A stretch of 64,000 nucleotides of DNA from NCBI RefSeq assembly GCF_009727055.1, contig NC_052351.1, forward strand, positions 3,040,471 through 3,104,470, written 5' to 3'. The notes under the pieces are model-generated. The model had not been told where the DNA came from. It did not search any database and worked only from the letters and a program-made list of their open reading frames with translations. This stretch comes from Benincasa hispida (taxonomy: Eukaryota > Streptophyta > Magnoliopsida > Cucurbitales > Cucurbitaceae). Shown in pieces: positions 24,670 through 35,624 of this stretch (the stretch's first letter is position 1; each line of letters starts with the position of its first letter). A program made the translations under genes and the position numbers.

Positions 24670-26680
24670 AGAAATATATTTTTTAGGTAAAAAACATTAA
24701 TCTTTTAAATCCAATCAAGTTAGCAAAAAAAAAAAAACTAATGATGTACTCTTCATTATTATATTTTGCAACGATATTTCAATGGTTTAGAATAACCTCC
24801 ACCGAGGGGTGATCAACTATTCCTCCGTTGAACCAAGACTATCTTGACTAGATATTATCACCAGAATAACTCTTAGTCCTATAGTAACTCAGTTATCGCT
24901 ACTTTGGCCAAGAATTTAATAACACTTAGTAATTCTCGTATGTATGAGCCTCCATTTTCAGACCTCAAAGATCAGAATCATTATGCTCCCAAAGTTGGAA
25001 AGACAAGAATGAAAACGAACCTGAGACCCTATTAATTTCTAGAGTTCGCGGAGTTCCAAATTCTATAATACAGCCCTTCGATTGGTAAGGTTGCTCCAGG
25101 GTAGACATGCAGGCGCATTATAGGAATCTCACGGTGCGACCTAATGGAAGAGACCATAAGATGTGTTGACACACTTCCTTCTCCCACTTACCATGAACAG
25201 CTTCCCCTATTCACCTTGGTATTGACTCATGCAAACACTCTTCGAATGGAGTCCGCTCCCAGGGCAGCCCAAAGCCAAGCATGAATCTCACGGTGTGAAC
25301 TCTTAGGGACGCTAGAGCTAAAAGTACATTACTTCTCTCCAACTGAAGTGTTCTAGACGGTTAGGGTATAAAATACTTAGCGATACATTTCAATTAACTA
25401 AACATATCATAAGTCTAGGTGATTCATTCGAGTATAACTTTTATACTGGATTTTTAACCTACGATGTCTAAGTGATAAACACATTTTATTACCTCACACC
25501 GCTCACGCATGCTCATAAAACCGGTTTAACCTAACTCATATGCTGGCTCGATCTCCAAGTAGTAGGTGTTCTGTGAACCGTCAACTTAAAAACCTTCAAC
25601 CTTAGTCATCTTATCTAACTTTTTGTCAAGATCTTGTCGGGTGAGTTTTCTTGTAACTTTGGTTTTACAAGATATTGACCTATTTTCTATGAAAATTGGG
25701 ATTGCTTGATGGTTAACCCTAAATGAGCATGCATCTTATATTTGTTATAGATTTTAGAAGTCTAGGTTATTTTATAACAATTATAAAATAAATTATAATA
25801 ATTATAACCCCAGAGCATTCATCTATAACATGCTTCCTTCAATTAAACATGCTTTAATATAACACTTATATTAAAACTAAGCATGCATAGTATATATATT
25901 ATAACACTTATAACATATAACAAATGCATGTCACATGCTTTTCCTATGGTGAGGTTTTAAAACTATATGGCATACTATATGCACACATAATCAAACAACA
26001 TTATACATCACATGCATAATAGGTAAACAACACTAAAATGGACCGATTTTGGCATTAAAAACAAACAAATAACTAATTTATTACAAAATTCAGCAACCAG
26101 CTTCCCGGAATTGACTTCAAACACTTTGAACCGGCCCACAAACTCCAAAAACCAAGTTGAATCGATCAAATGGACCGGTTCAGACCGTCTAAACTGGCTG
26201 GTCAATGGAAGTGCGAGCGGGTCGTGCGTGACAACTTCGTACCAGGTCGGTGAAGTAGAGCGAACGGGCACTAGTCGTATCCAGACGGGGCAGCATGCAA
26301 GCCAGGCGCATGTGTGAGAGAATCCGGGTGGCGAACCGGGTCGAGTCGGGTCTGGAAGCTTTATCTCGAGTCTGGTGGCCAAATTCGGGTCTGTAAGTAA
26401 TTTATCTCCAATTTGGCTGCTGTCCTCTCTCCCGGAATCAAGAAATTACAACCTAATTTCAACTCTAATGACTCAAACAAATCTACAGACCCTTTTTCAC
26501 ACATTAATGCTCATAAACATGTGAGCAATTACAAATTTCCACAAGAAATTTAAATTAAAATAATGCCAAAATCATAATAAATCCACTTTAGTCCATATTT
26601 CATTCAACACTTGAATAGAAAAGAAAAAAAAACACCCACCAAAAGCAATTGAGCGTAATTAAAGCATGTTATGATATCGC
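24670..26680 (-). other. copia A leader, non-coding
   Basis: This stretch lies between the primer site and the gag stub. It is similar in layout to the leader of element B (33060-34100), with shared phrases such as GGGGTGATCA and CTCCCACTTACCATGAACA, but it lacks the CGATCG array. No gene is seen; the open stretch at 26008-26382 has no motif. Confidence 0.6.
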
Positions 26681-26681
26681 A

Positions 26682-28624
26682 TGATGGAACTCGAGATATA
26701 GCAGCGGAATAAGGACCTAATTACACTCCAATTGCTTTTAATTTAAAGAAAAAGATCCATGCAATTGTAGGGGAAAAAAACCCAATAATTAACTTACTTT
26801 TGAAGCTGCCGAAAACCGCTTTTCCTCGTTGAATCTCGACCCGAACTCTTCCGGACCACCACTAGAGTTAACCTACTATCCTCTTGACTCAAAACCGAAT
26901 TGTGATACCCGGTGGATGAAGAACCCGAGAGAGAGAAAGAGATGGAAAATAAGATGAAATTTGGATAGGTTTGGGTTTTCTTTTCAGCCCAATTTAAGAA
27001 AATAATTTGGCAAAGTTGGAAAAAAAACTCTTTTCATTCAAAATGAAAGCCCATTTTTTTTTAAAAAAAACCATGCAACAATTGCATGAACCAAATCCAT
27101 AAAAACCTAACACCTATAATCCACTATCTTAGCGGGCTTAATGTTTCCACTATAAGCCAACGCCTAGCCCACTATTTTGTTAGTGGAATTATCCAACAAA
27201 AGTTTGGATTTCCCATTAACTATAGTCAAAGGACAAAATAGTCATTTGGTCAAAGTCAAACTTTGAACAAAAAGTCAACATTTTGACTTTTTATGATTTT
27301 TTCCGTGTTGATTAATTTTGACCTCCCGAGCATAAATTTGAATTCATTTTCTCAAAATTCAAATCACATTTGAATATAAGGTCGGTCAAAGTTTGACTTT
27401 TCAAAGTAAAAAAGTCAACTCTTTGACTTTTTACATCCTTGACCATTTCCATTATTTTCGAGTTTCCGAATATGAACGTATTCATATTCTTGATATTTAA
27501 ATCACATTTAAATATTAAAGTTGTATCTCTAAACTGAAAACTCGACCACTATATCACATATACTTGTCAGTTTCTCTCTCCTTACCTAATTCGAACAATT
27601 CGAATCATTATATCATACTGTTTTAAGTTTATTCGATATGAGCTAGTAGGGGAACCTAATGGATCTATAGATCATGGGCTCCAACGATCAGAGATTAGCT
27701 AGCTAAACTCTTTAGATAGAGCTAATCAACATTTGTTAACTAACGGGTCATTCCACTACAGTCTCGTAGTTGCACTCCCCTCACTATAGATATATTTGTG
27801 TCCATTTGATATAACCATGATTAGTAAGCTAATCCTTCACAGGTTGTTCGTAATCTCGGCTGGGTCATAAAAACACTTTTACCCCCGATACTACATCTTA
27901 TTCCTTAAGCTCCACTGATCCTCTAATGAACAATTGGTTTAAGGTTCAACCTATAAACCGAATCCCTCTCGGGCCAAGGAGAAGGTGGGGCCTCTTGTTT
28001 AAGACCTTGATTCGGTACTAAAGGGAACAACATATCTACTATCCCTATAAGGGGAAGAAGTGAATTCCGTCTTGCACTCTATGTTCTCAGCTATCCACCA
28101 GATCTTACCCCTGAAATGGGAGACTTATTGGGCCAGCGATGATGAGTTGCCCTCACCTATGTAGATCTAAGGACAATTCCGAGTAAACAGAAGTTCATAG
28201 TTAACTTAGGATTAAGATTAAGTTACCTAAGTCATCAATTAATGAATGACATTTAGAACGTAAAAAATGACTATTTCATGGTTCAGTCTTATGCAAACTC
28301 ACTGCATAGGATGCTTCACTCACATATCTCTATATGAACGATTCAGGATCACATCGTTTGTAGTAACTACAAAGTGGGCTGCATCCATAGTGTCCCCAGA
28401 ACAAGACGCCCAACCTCATTCATATACTATAGACCATTTTGGCTATATATTTGAACTTGATCCACATTTATGCCAATACATAAAGTTCAAACCACATTAA
28501 ATAGCCTCAGGACCCTAGTTTATTGGATTCAAGATTACTATTTCAATAACAACTTTATCGAAAAATAAAATAAAATATGTTTATTAATTTACAAACTACG
28601 AGTTTTAGGACATAAAATCCAACA
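26682..28624 (-). repeat. 5' LTR of copia A
   Basis: 1943 bp, homologous to 19269-21232 over its whole length with scattered substitutions and small indels. It contains the TTGAC cluster at 27224-27444. Confidence 0.92.
27224..27444. promoter_or_regulatory. W-box cluster in copia A 5' LTR
   Basis: This is the homologous cluster in the other LTR. Eleven TTGAC[C/T] cores remain; two present in the 3' LTR are lost by point changes (TTGAAC, TTGATT). Confidence 0.65.
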
Positions 28625-28629
28625 GCACC

Positions 28630-29160
28630 TATACAAATCAAAGGACCGTCCTCAATGGCAGAAATTCCCAACTCACTCAGGATTGAGGTCATGTTACCTA
28701 TAGTCATCCTAGTGAAGTAAAGTCTTTATCATGAACGATGTTATATAACGAGACGTTAACACTTTGTGATCAGGTCTTATACAAATACTTTGTATAGGAC
28801 GCCCCCACTCACATGTCCCCAACACGAATGATCAGGATCAGACCATCTGTGACTAGTCACAACACTTGTGACCATTCCACAAAGTGAACCGTATCCGTAG
28901 CTTTACCAGGATAAGGTTTCCCTCCTATATCCCTATGCTACAGGCCATTTTGGTTTTCACTCAATACATGATCCACTTGTATGTCACCACATACAGATAA
29001 CCAGAGATTTTATGTTTATTGATTTGTGGTAAAACAAATAAAACAAGTAAATTAGCAAAATACAAAATGTGAAGTAAATATCATATATTAAAAACACAAG
29101 AATTCGTACATACTGTTTACAAACTACTGGACACGTGACTTTAGGGCATCAACCTCAATA
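28630..29160 (-). repeat. 3' LTR of copia B, proximal part
   Basis: This continues the LTR on the other side of element A (TATACAAATCAAAGGACCG on +, matching 37110 onward). It ends at CCTCAATA (29160), where the TG terminus is mutated to TA. Confidence 0.9.
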
Positions 29161-29262
29161 ATCTCCCACTTGTCCTAAAGTGGAGTGGGGTGTACAATAA
29201 ACTTAGTAGAAAATAATAAACTAGGGCATAAAAGCCCAGTACAAGAGAATCTCCCACTTGCC

Positions 29263-29550
29263 CTAGTTCAGCCGTGGGCGATCCTGTAGACTCATGCTGC
29301 GTAGGTGACCCTCAAACACTATAGCCGTGAGAGCCTTCGTAAACGGGTCAGTAACATTGTGCTCTGAAGCGATCTGTGTGACGATCACGTCCCCTCGAGG
29401 CACTATCTCGCGGATCAGATGATACTTCCGCTCTATGTGTTTGCCGCGTCTGTGACTCCTTGGCTCCTTGGAGTTCACCACTGCCCAACTATTATCACAA
29501 TAGAGGATAATAGGCTTAGACATATCTGGAACAACTTCCAGATCTGTCAA
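29263..29550 (-). pseudogene. copia B RNase H, C-terminal part
   Basis: After the artefact the frame resumes with LTDLEVVPDMSKPIILYCDN, then EPRSHRRGKHIERKYHLIRE, VPRGDVIVTQIASEHNVTDP and FTKAL. The N-terminal half of RNase H is absent. In element A about 415 nt lie between the equivalent landmarks; here only the artefact region does. Confidence 0.85.
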
Positions 29551-29552
29551 GA

Positions 29553-29582
29553 TATACACATCTAGATGTGTATAAGAGACAG
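29553..29582. other. Tn5/Nextera mosaic-end adapter, partial plus full copy
   Basis: TATACACATCT (29553-29563) is followed by AGATGTGTATAAGAGACAG (29564-29582), the 19-bp Tn5 mosaic end used in Nextera libraries, in head-to-head arrangement. It interrupts the RNase H frame. It is not plant DNA. Confidence 0.95.
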
Positions 29583-29699
29583 GTCTTAGGATACATGTCC
29601 TTAGACAAAGTGACTCCATGCCTGAACGGTAGTAGGCTCCTCTTGGAGTCCTGCATCGAGTACTTGAGCAACATCTTGTCAATGTACGATGCCTGAGAC
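29583..29699 (-). repeat. artefactual duplicate of element B reverse transcriptase segment
   Basis: 29583-29699 repeats 29746-29865 nearly base for base (TCTTAGGA.ACATGTCCTTAG through GTACGATGCCTGAGAC). The copy is bounded on both sides by mosaic ends, which points to mis-joined reads, not a biological duplication. Confidence 0.85.
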
Positions 29700-29737
29700 C
29701 TGTCTCTTATACACATCTAGATGTGTATAAGAGACAG
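29700..29737. other. full Nextera mate-pair junction adapter
   Basis: CTGTCTCTTATACACATCT (29700-29718) joins AGATGTGTATAAGAGACAG (29719-29737), a perfect 38-bp palindrome identical to the circularisation junction of mate-pair libraries. It sits between two copies of the same stretch of about 120 bp of element B. Confidence 0.97.
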
Positions 29738-29740
29738 CTC

Positions 29741-30640
29741 TTAAGGCGTCTTAGGACACATGTCCTTAGACAAAGTGACTGCATGCCTGAACGGTAGTAG
29801 GCTCCTCTTGGAGTCCTGCATCGAGTACTTGAGCAACATCTTGTCAATGTACGATGCCTGAGACAGTGCTAGCATTTTATTCTTAAGATCCCAAAATATC
29901 TGTATACCTAGAACAAACTGAGCCTTTCCCAAATCTTTCATTTGGAATTGGGTCGCTAGCCAGTTTTTAATTGCAGTCAGTAAACCTACATCATTCCCAG
30001 TGAGTAGGATATCGTCTACATACAACACTAAGAAGACTACTGAAGCATTGATGATCTTCTTGTAGACACAAGGTTCATCAACATTTTGGTCAAAGACATA
30101 CAACTTGATCAACGTATCAAACCATATGTTCCAAGATCGAGACACCTGTTGCAGTCCATAAATGGACCGATTCAGTTTGCAAACCTTTTGCTCTTGACCT
30201 TGGGCTATAAATCCCTCGGGTTGCACCATATAAATGGTCTCCTTAAGATTGCCATTCAGAAAGGTCGTCCATTTGCTATATCTCATAATTATAATAAGCT
30301 GCAATGGACAGGAGGATGCATATTAACTTTAACATGACAACAGGAGAGAAAGTCCCCTCATAGTCGACTCCCTCTACCTGGGTATAACCCTTTGCCACAA
30401 GTCGAGCTTCGAAGTTCTGTACCTTCCCATCAGCACCCTGTTTGCGCTTGTAGATCTATTTACAACCTATAGGGCGAACCTTATCAGGCTGATCTACAAG
30501 ATCCCATACTCAGTTAAAGTACATCGACTCCATATCAAGATCCATGGCCTTGACCCATTCATCCTGGTCAACATCTTCCATTTCCTTCTTATAAAACAAC
30601 GGATCCTCAATGTCGCCATCTACTACCATAGCAAGGATTT
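29741..30640 (-). pseudogene. copia B reverse transcriptase
   Basis: The main open stretch (30304-29741) reads TTFLNGNLKETIYMVQPEGF, VCKLNRSIYGLQQVSRSWNI, FLVLYVDDILLTGND with intact YVDD, DLGKAQFVLGIQI and SQASYIDKMLLKYSMQDSKR. The part before 30304 is frame-broken. The sequence ends abruptly at 29741, at the artificial junction described separately. Confidence 0.9.
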
Positions 30641-30689
30641 CCGTAAAACCCAGATAGAGAATGGGTGGGTTCGCAACCCTTTCACTACG

Positions 30690-31500
30690 TCAAGGTTCCC
30701 TCAACGCTTGAGGTAGAACCGACCTACTAGATGAACTCCCATCAACAACTTCTTTTGATGTTTCAGTAGTTTCCCTGGAAAGCTCACGCAGCACGACTTT
30801 GTTGCGTGGACTTTGCTCTCTTATATGATCCTCCTCCAGGAAAGTAGCGTTTGTTGAAACAAACACCCTATTTTCCATCGGATCATAAAAATAACCCCCT
30901 CGTGTACCTTTGGGGTAGCCTACAAATAGGCATAACCTCGACCGTGGTTCCAACTTCTTGGGATTAGCCTCAAGCACATGTGCAGTGCAACCTTAAATGC
31001 GGAAGTGACGTAAACTAGCTTTACGCCCATTCCACAACTTCAGAGGTGTTCTTGCAACACTTTTAGAGGGAACACGGTTGAGTATGTACACCGTAGTCTC
31101 CACTGCGAAACCCCCAAACGAGTCTGGTAAAGAAGCGTAACTCATCATCGAGCAAACCATGTATAACAGGGTCCTATTTCTCCTCTCCGCTACACCATTC
31201 TGCTGAGGTGTACCCGACGCTGAGAGTTGGGAAATGATTCCATGTTCTATCAAATAGTCTTGGAATGCGGAGTCCAAAAACTCTCCACCTCGATCCGATC
31301 GAAGTGTTTTAATCCGTCTATCCAATGCATTTTAAACTTCTACCTTGAACTCTTTGAACTTTTCAAAGGATTCAGACTTCCGTTGCATAAGATAAACATA
31401 CCCGTACCTAGAGAATCATCAGTAAAACTATAAAATACTCATAGCCACCTCGGGCTCGCACATTCATAGGACCACAAAGGTCAGAATGTACTAACTCAAG
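30690..31500 (-). pseudogene. copia B integrase
   Basis: Open stretches 31325-30993 and 30977-30690 read IKTLRSDRGGEF (second catalytic Asp), GTPQQNGVAERRNRTLLYMV (catalytic Glu), NRVPSKSV..TPLKLWNGRK, then GYPKGTRGGYFYDP and VFVSTNATFLEEDHI. The first catalytic region (near 31500-31330) is frame-broken. Confidence 0.88.
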
Positions 31501-32126
31501 TGGCTCCTTGGCTCTAGAACCTTTTCCAGTAAAAGGTCATTTAGTCATTTTACCCTCAAGGCAAGATTCGCACACAGGTAAAGAATTTTCTTCTAACTCA
31601 CTTAGAAGTCCATTCTTCACCAATCTCTCAATCCTATTGAGATTGATGTACCCTAAACGTAGATGTCAAAATTAGGCATTTTATTTTGGAGAAATTCGTC
31701 GACGTTTTGATTGAGTTACGGCAGTTCTGAAATTTTAGTATTGTGAAGGGAATTAATGGCTAACAGCCTTAGCACAAATAAATTCGATTCTAGATTTGCT
31801 GCGCAAATAAAAACACCATCTTTATGAATAAACGCTTTATCCACATCAAAAGAGACAGTATATTTATATTGCAATAAACACTTTACAAAAACAAGATTTC
31901 TTTTTAGTTTAGGAATAATATATACATTATTTAAAGTAAGAAACCTATTCTGTAAAGCTAACTTGAGTCCTCCCACTACCTCAGCTGAGACGATGTGTTC
32001 GGTGCCTACTCGCATCATCATCTCACTAGTCTCCCGCTGTCGCCAAGATCTAATCCCCTGAAAAGAAGAACAAACATGGTTAGTGGCGCCTGAGTCAATT
32101 ATCCAGATAGAATCATCATTCTTCAT
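31500..32126 (-). pseudogene. copia B protease and pre-integrase region
   Basis: The frame from 32126 reads NDDSIWIIDSGATNHVCSSF with the protease DSG site. It continues with KLALQNRFLTLNNVYIIPKL, RNLVFVKCLLQYKYTVSFDV and FICAANLESNLFVLR. Stops follow at 31716, and weak pre-integrase similarity continues to about 31500. Confidence 0.85.
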
Positions 32127-32149
32127 TAAACAAGTTTCAAGGACAAGTA

Positions 32150-33055
32150 AATCACATTTACCTTTATCGGCCTTGGCCTTAGCCTTGGTTACTTTCTTCT
32201 CTTTCAGATACCGAGGACAGTTCCTCTTCCAGTATCCATCTTGGTTGCAATGGAAATACTTTCCTTTAGCAATTTGTGGACACCTCCTTGAGGCGACAGG
32301 CGGTGGGTTAGCAGATGTCTTCCCTTTTCCCTTACCACCTTTATTCTTCTTCCCCTTTGCAGAGTTATAAGTAGAAGGTAAAAATTTCGTTCCTGAGGTT
32401 GAACCTCTATGGAACGTCCTGGAGGATGAAGCAACATTTGCCTCACCCTTCTACCCCTCCTTACTTTTCAGTAAAGATTGGTATGTTTGCAACTCATTGA
32501 GGAGAGTTGTAAGGTTATATTTCACTTTGTTAAGAATCACATTACTAACAAAGTGCAAGGAGCTCTTCGGCAAATAATGTAGGATTATGCTAACCTGGCT
32601 GCTCTCATCGATGGTAGACCCATTCAACTCCACCACATTAAAGTGGACCATCATATTTAGCACATGTTCACGAACAGAGGTGTCTTCTTGCATTTTGGAG
32701 TTCAATATGTATTTAAGAGCCTAATGCATACGTTGTTCAGACGGTTATCCAAGCATCCCCCGTAGGGACTCCATGACCTCATGTGCTGAGACCATAGGCT
32801 CATGTTTCTTGGCCAAGACTTTAGAAAGACTTTCTAAGATATAGTCTTGAGCCTTCTCATTCGCAATTGTCCATCGCTCGTATGCCTCTCAAAAATTTTG
32901 AGCGACATTTGGAGCTGGAATAGGAGGACAAGCCTCCGTGAGAGCGAACATGAGATCCTCGATGAATAGGATTGTCGTGATCATGTGTTTCCATGTTGCG
33001 AAATTATCGCCATAAGTTTTTCAGCACTTAACAACGATAACGTGGTTGTTGCCAT
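32150..33055 (-). pseudogene. copia B gag
   Basis: It starts MATTTLSLLSAEKLMAIISQ at 33055, then breaks of frame, KAQDYILESLSKVLAKKHEP, and the open stretch 32705-32451 (NSKMQEDTSVREHVLNMMVH, ILNKVKYNLTTLLNELQTYQ). The basic nucleocapsid part follows (32440-32204). The zinc knuckle reads YFHCNQDGYWKRNC: the first Cys and the His are both Tyr, so the knuckle is destroyed. Confidence 0.85.
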
Positions 33056-34795
33056 TTGAAAATATTGCTGAAAATACGAACAAAACTTTATTAGATTTTG
33101 CTAAACTACTTTTAAACCAATCAGTTTTGCAAAACAGTTTCAAGTACCTTAAGTTATAGACTTCTATTTTGCAATGATGCCCAGTGAGGCACGAAAAATG
33201 CCACCGGTGGGGTGATCAGTTGCCCTTTCGCTGGGATGAGACATTCTCAACCATTCGACAGAACCAACTCTTGGAACTGAACCTAACAGCCACAATTTTT
33301 CGGTCCAAAATCGTTAACTTTTAACTATTCTGCTTAAGTGTAACCCTTCACTTTCGGTGCCAGAGTCCCGCCCTAATGAGCTTACCATAGGGAAAAGACA
33401 GATTAGGACAAGAGACTAAGTTACCTTATCCTCTTACAGGAGATCAAATAAAGAAACGTGTAAAACTGCCATCCTTTAGGGGGACACTCCCAGGGTACCT
33501 TGAGGCGATGCGTAGTAACTTTATTCAACCTAACAAGGGAGATCGAGGGATATGTTGTCGCACTTCCCGCTCCCACTTACTATGAACATTCTCTCCATCC
33601 ACCTTGATATTGACCTACCTAAACACCATCCATTAGGGGGACACGCCAAAGGTGCTGCGAGGCCGAGGATAGATCTCGCGGTGTGGACTATTTAGGAGAA
33701 AAGTGAAAGGTTTAAGTGAAACATCTTATGCCCTAAGTACCTCCCACTGAATGTTCTACCTAGGGATTCATTAACCTAGACAATCCGAGTATTGATTTTA
33801 GTCTAAGTCGTTTTTTTAAACTCTGCTCGTAAATAACGTTTATCTATGAAATATGAACAAGTTCAAGTAGTCACATTTAAACACTTTAATGGACTATCCC
33901 TAACTTTCATGCATGCATCAAATCTATCTAATTCACCTTTCCAGGTAAGTTCCCAGGTAGGGGTGTTATGTTTCCGTCAACTTAAATACCCCAGCCTAGA
34001 TAGAACCCGCCTTAGACAAAAAGTCCCTTGTAGATAGATTTGCTACACTTAACCTTTCATTAGCCAATTTAATCCTATTAAACAGATTAAAAGATTAAAG
34101 TCTTAGGGTAATCGTGATCTTAGGTCTATGTGATCCAAGATTTAAACATTTTAAAACCATGAATTAAACCTAAGTGAGCATGCATGTTTTTCTTATTTCT
34201 TTTAGTTCTAATTTCTCTTTAACTTTTAAAAAGAAACAACTAAAACCATTGCGCACAACGAGGCACTTATAACATTTATAAAATAACCTGTGTGTCATGA
34301 TTCATGCAATGTCTGGTCATTACTATATATAACGCGTAACAACCAAGCAAACATGCTACCATTCACCCTTATACTATAACATTTATAATATAAAGGTGAT
34401 ACATGTCAATGTTTTTTATGCAGGCTTAAATATAACTCTTATATTATATGATGCATGAGCATACTCTTACATAATTAAAATCATGCTTCTCTAAATTATA
34501 ACAATTACAATAAAGAGATGATGCATGACCATTGCATAATCTAAGGTGGGATTTACTATATGTACATGTCATATGACATATAAAAAACATACATCGAATG
34601 TAATAAACAAAGGATTAATGGACCGGGATGAGCCTTTACAAAAAAAGGAATGAAAAAAACCCTATCAATTACATTTTTCATCGAGCAAACCGGTTCACAG
34701 GCGAACTGGGTCTTGAACCGCCAGAAGGTCATCATCGTGTAGCAAACTTCAACAGGTAGATGATCATTCAACGCACACTAGACGATAGGAGCATA
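33056..34795 (-). other. copia B leader, non-coding part
   Basis: The untranslated leader upstream of gag has no recognisable coding motif and is partly homologous to the leader of element A. It carries repeated TATAACA(T/C)TTATA-type phrases between 34260 and 34520. Confidence 0.6.
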
Positions 34796-35300
34796 AGTAA
34801 ACGATCGCGTAGACGATGATAAGGCTGCAAAGCCTGACCGTCCATGCGATTGTGTAGCGCGATGACAAGTAAACGATTTACCTTGAGTTACTAAGCGATC
34901 ATTTAGTCAATTACTAAGCGATGAAGCTTGCTGATGTAAATGATCGTCTAGCGCGTGCCTTTAAACGATACGCAAGCGTCTCATCATCTACATTATGCGT
35001 GCAACTAGGTAAACGATTTACCTTGCGATACTAAGCGATCGTTTAGTCAGTTACTAAGCGATGAAACTTCTGACCTAAATGATCGTCTAGCGTGCCCACG
35101 CGTTAAGCGATTCACGAGCATCTCATCGTCTATACGATGCGATACTCAGCGATCGCGTACTCGATCATCAACCCGATGCGACCAACTCTTGATCGCATTT
35201 CCCATCATTTTACCCGATGTGTTCATCAGCGATCGCGTACTCCTTCATCTTTACAATGCGATGGACAAAGATCGCGTAAAACTTCTTCTGCACGATGCGA
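34796..35300. repeat. CGATCG-rich leader of copia B with a 140-bp tandem repeat
   Basis: Between the primer site and gag, two 140-bp copies (34871-35010 and 35011-35150) share AAACGATTTACCTTG, ACTAAGCGATC and AATGATCGTCTAGCG. More units (AGCGATCGCGTACTC, AATGCGATGG) continue to about 35300. The base composition is unlike the flanking gag-proximal leader. Confidence 0.8.
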
Positions 35301-35624
35301 TCAACCCCATATTGCCTCCTTCCCCGAAGAGCCGCAACCTTTGCACAAAACTTCGACGAACGACTCAAAACTTCAAACAAACTTTGAATATAGACTCGAT
35401 AACGATTATTAATGCCCCAAAACACAATGGCCTTTACAAATAACCGCAAATGTAAAAGGATTTAAATCAAACCGAGGCTAATCATCCCGAAAACATCCAT
35501 TAATCTGACACATCTACATCATATTTAACAATTAAACAGCACAGAAATGCACCCACTATGAATGTAAAAGTTATTTCGTTGCAACAAATGAAATTGGAGT
35601 ATCAGAACTGGCTCTGATACCAAT

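Larger units (their letters stand above)
19269..28624 (-). mobile_element. copia element A, inserted in the 3' LTR of B
   Basis: LTRs at 28624-26682 and 21232-19269 on the minus strand start TG(T/C)TGGATTTTATGTCC and end TTCCATCA or TTTCATCA. Flanks GCATC (19264-19268) and GCACC (28625-28629) form a 5-bp target duplication with one change. Internal parts are protease, integrase, reverse transcriptase and RNase H; gag is almost wholly deleted. The primer site next to the 5' LTR (GATATCATAACATG, near 26668-26681) is a decayed form of the tRNA-Met type. Confidence 0.93.

Noticed and set aside
26008..26382. 124-codon minus-strand frame in the leader of copia A
   Set aside because: No known domain; position between primer site and gag and lack of any match to the B leader coding pattern suggest non-coding sequence.
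29516..29716. Short reading frames containing MCIRDR, CLLYTSRC and VSYTHLDVY on the minus strand
   Set aside because: These peptides are translations of the Nextera mosaic end and not plant coding sequence.
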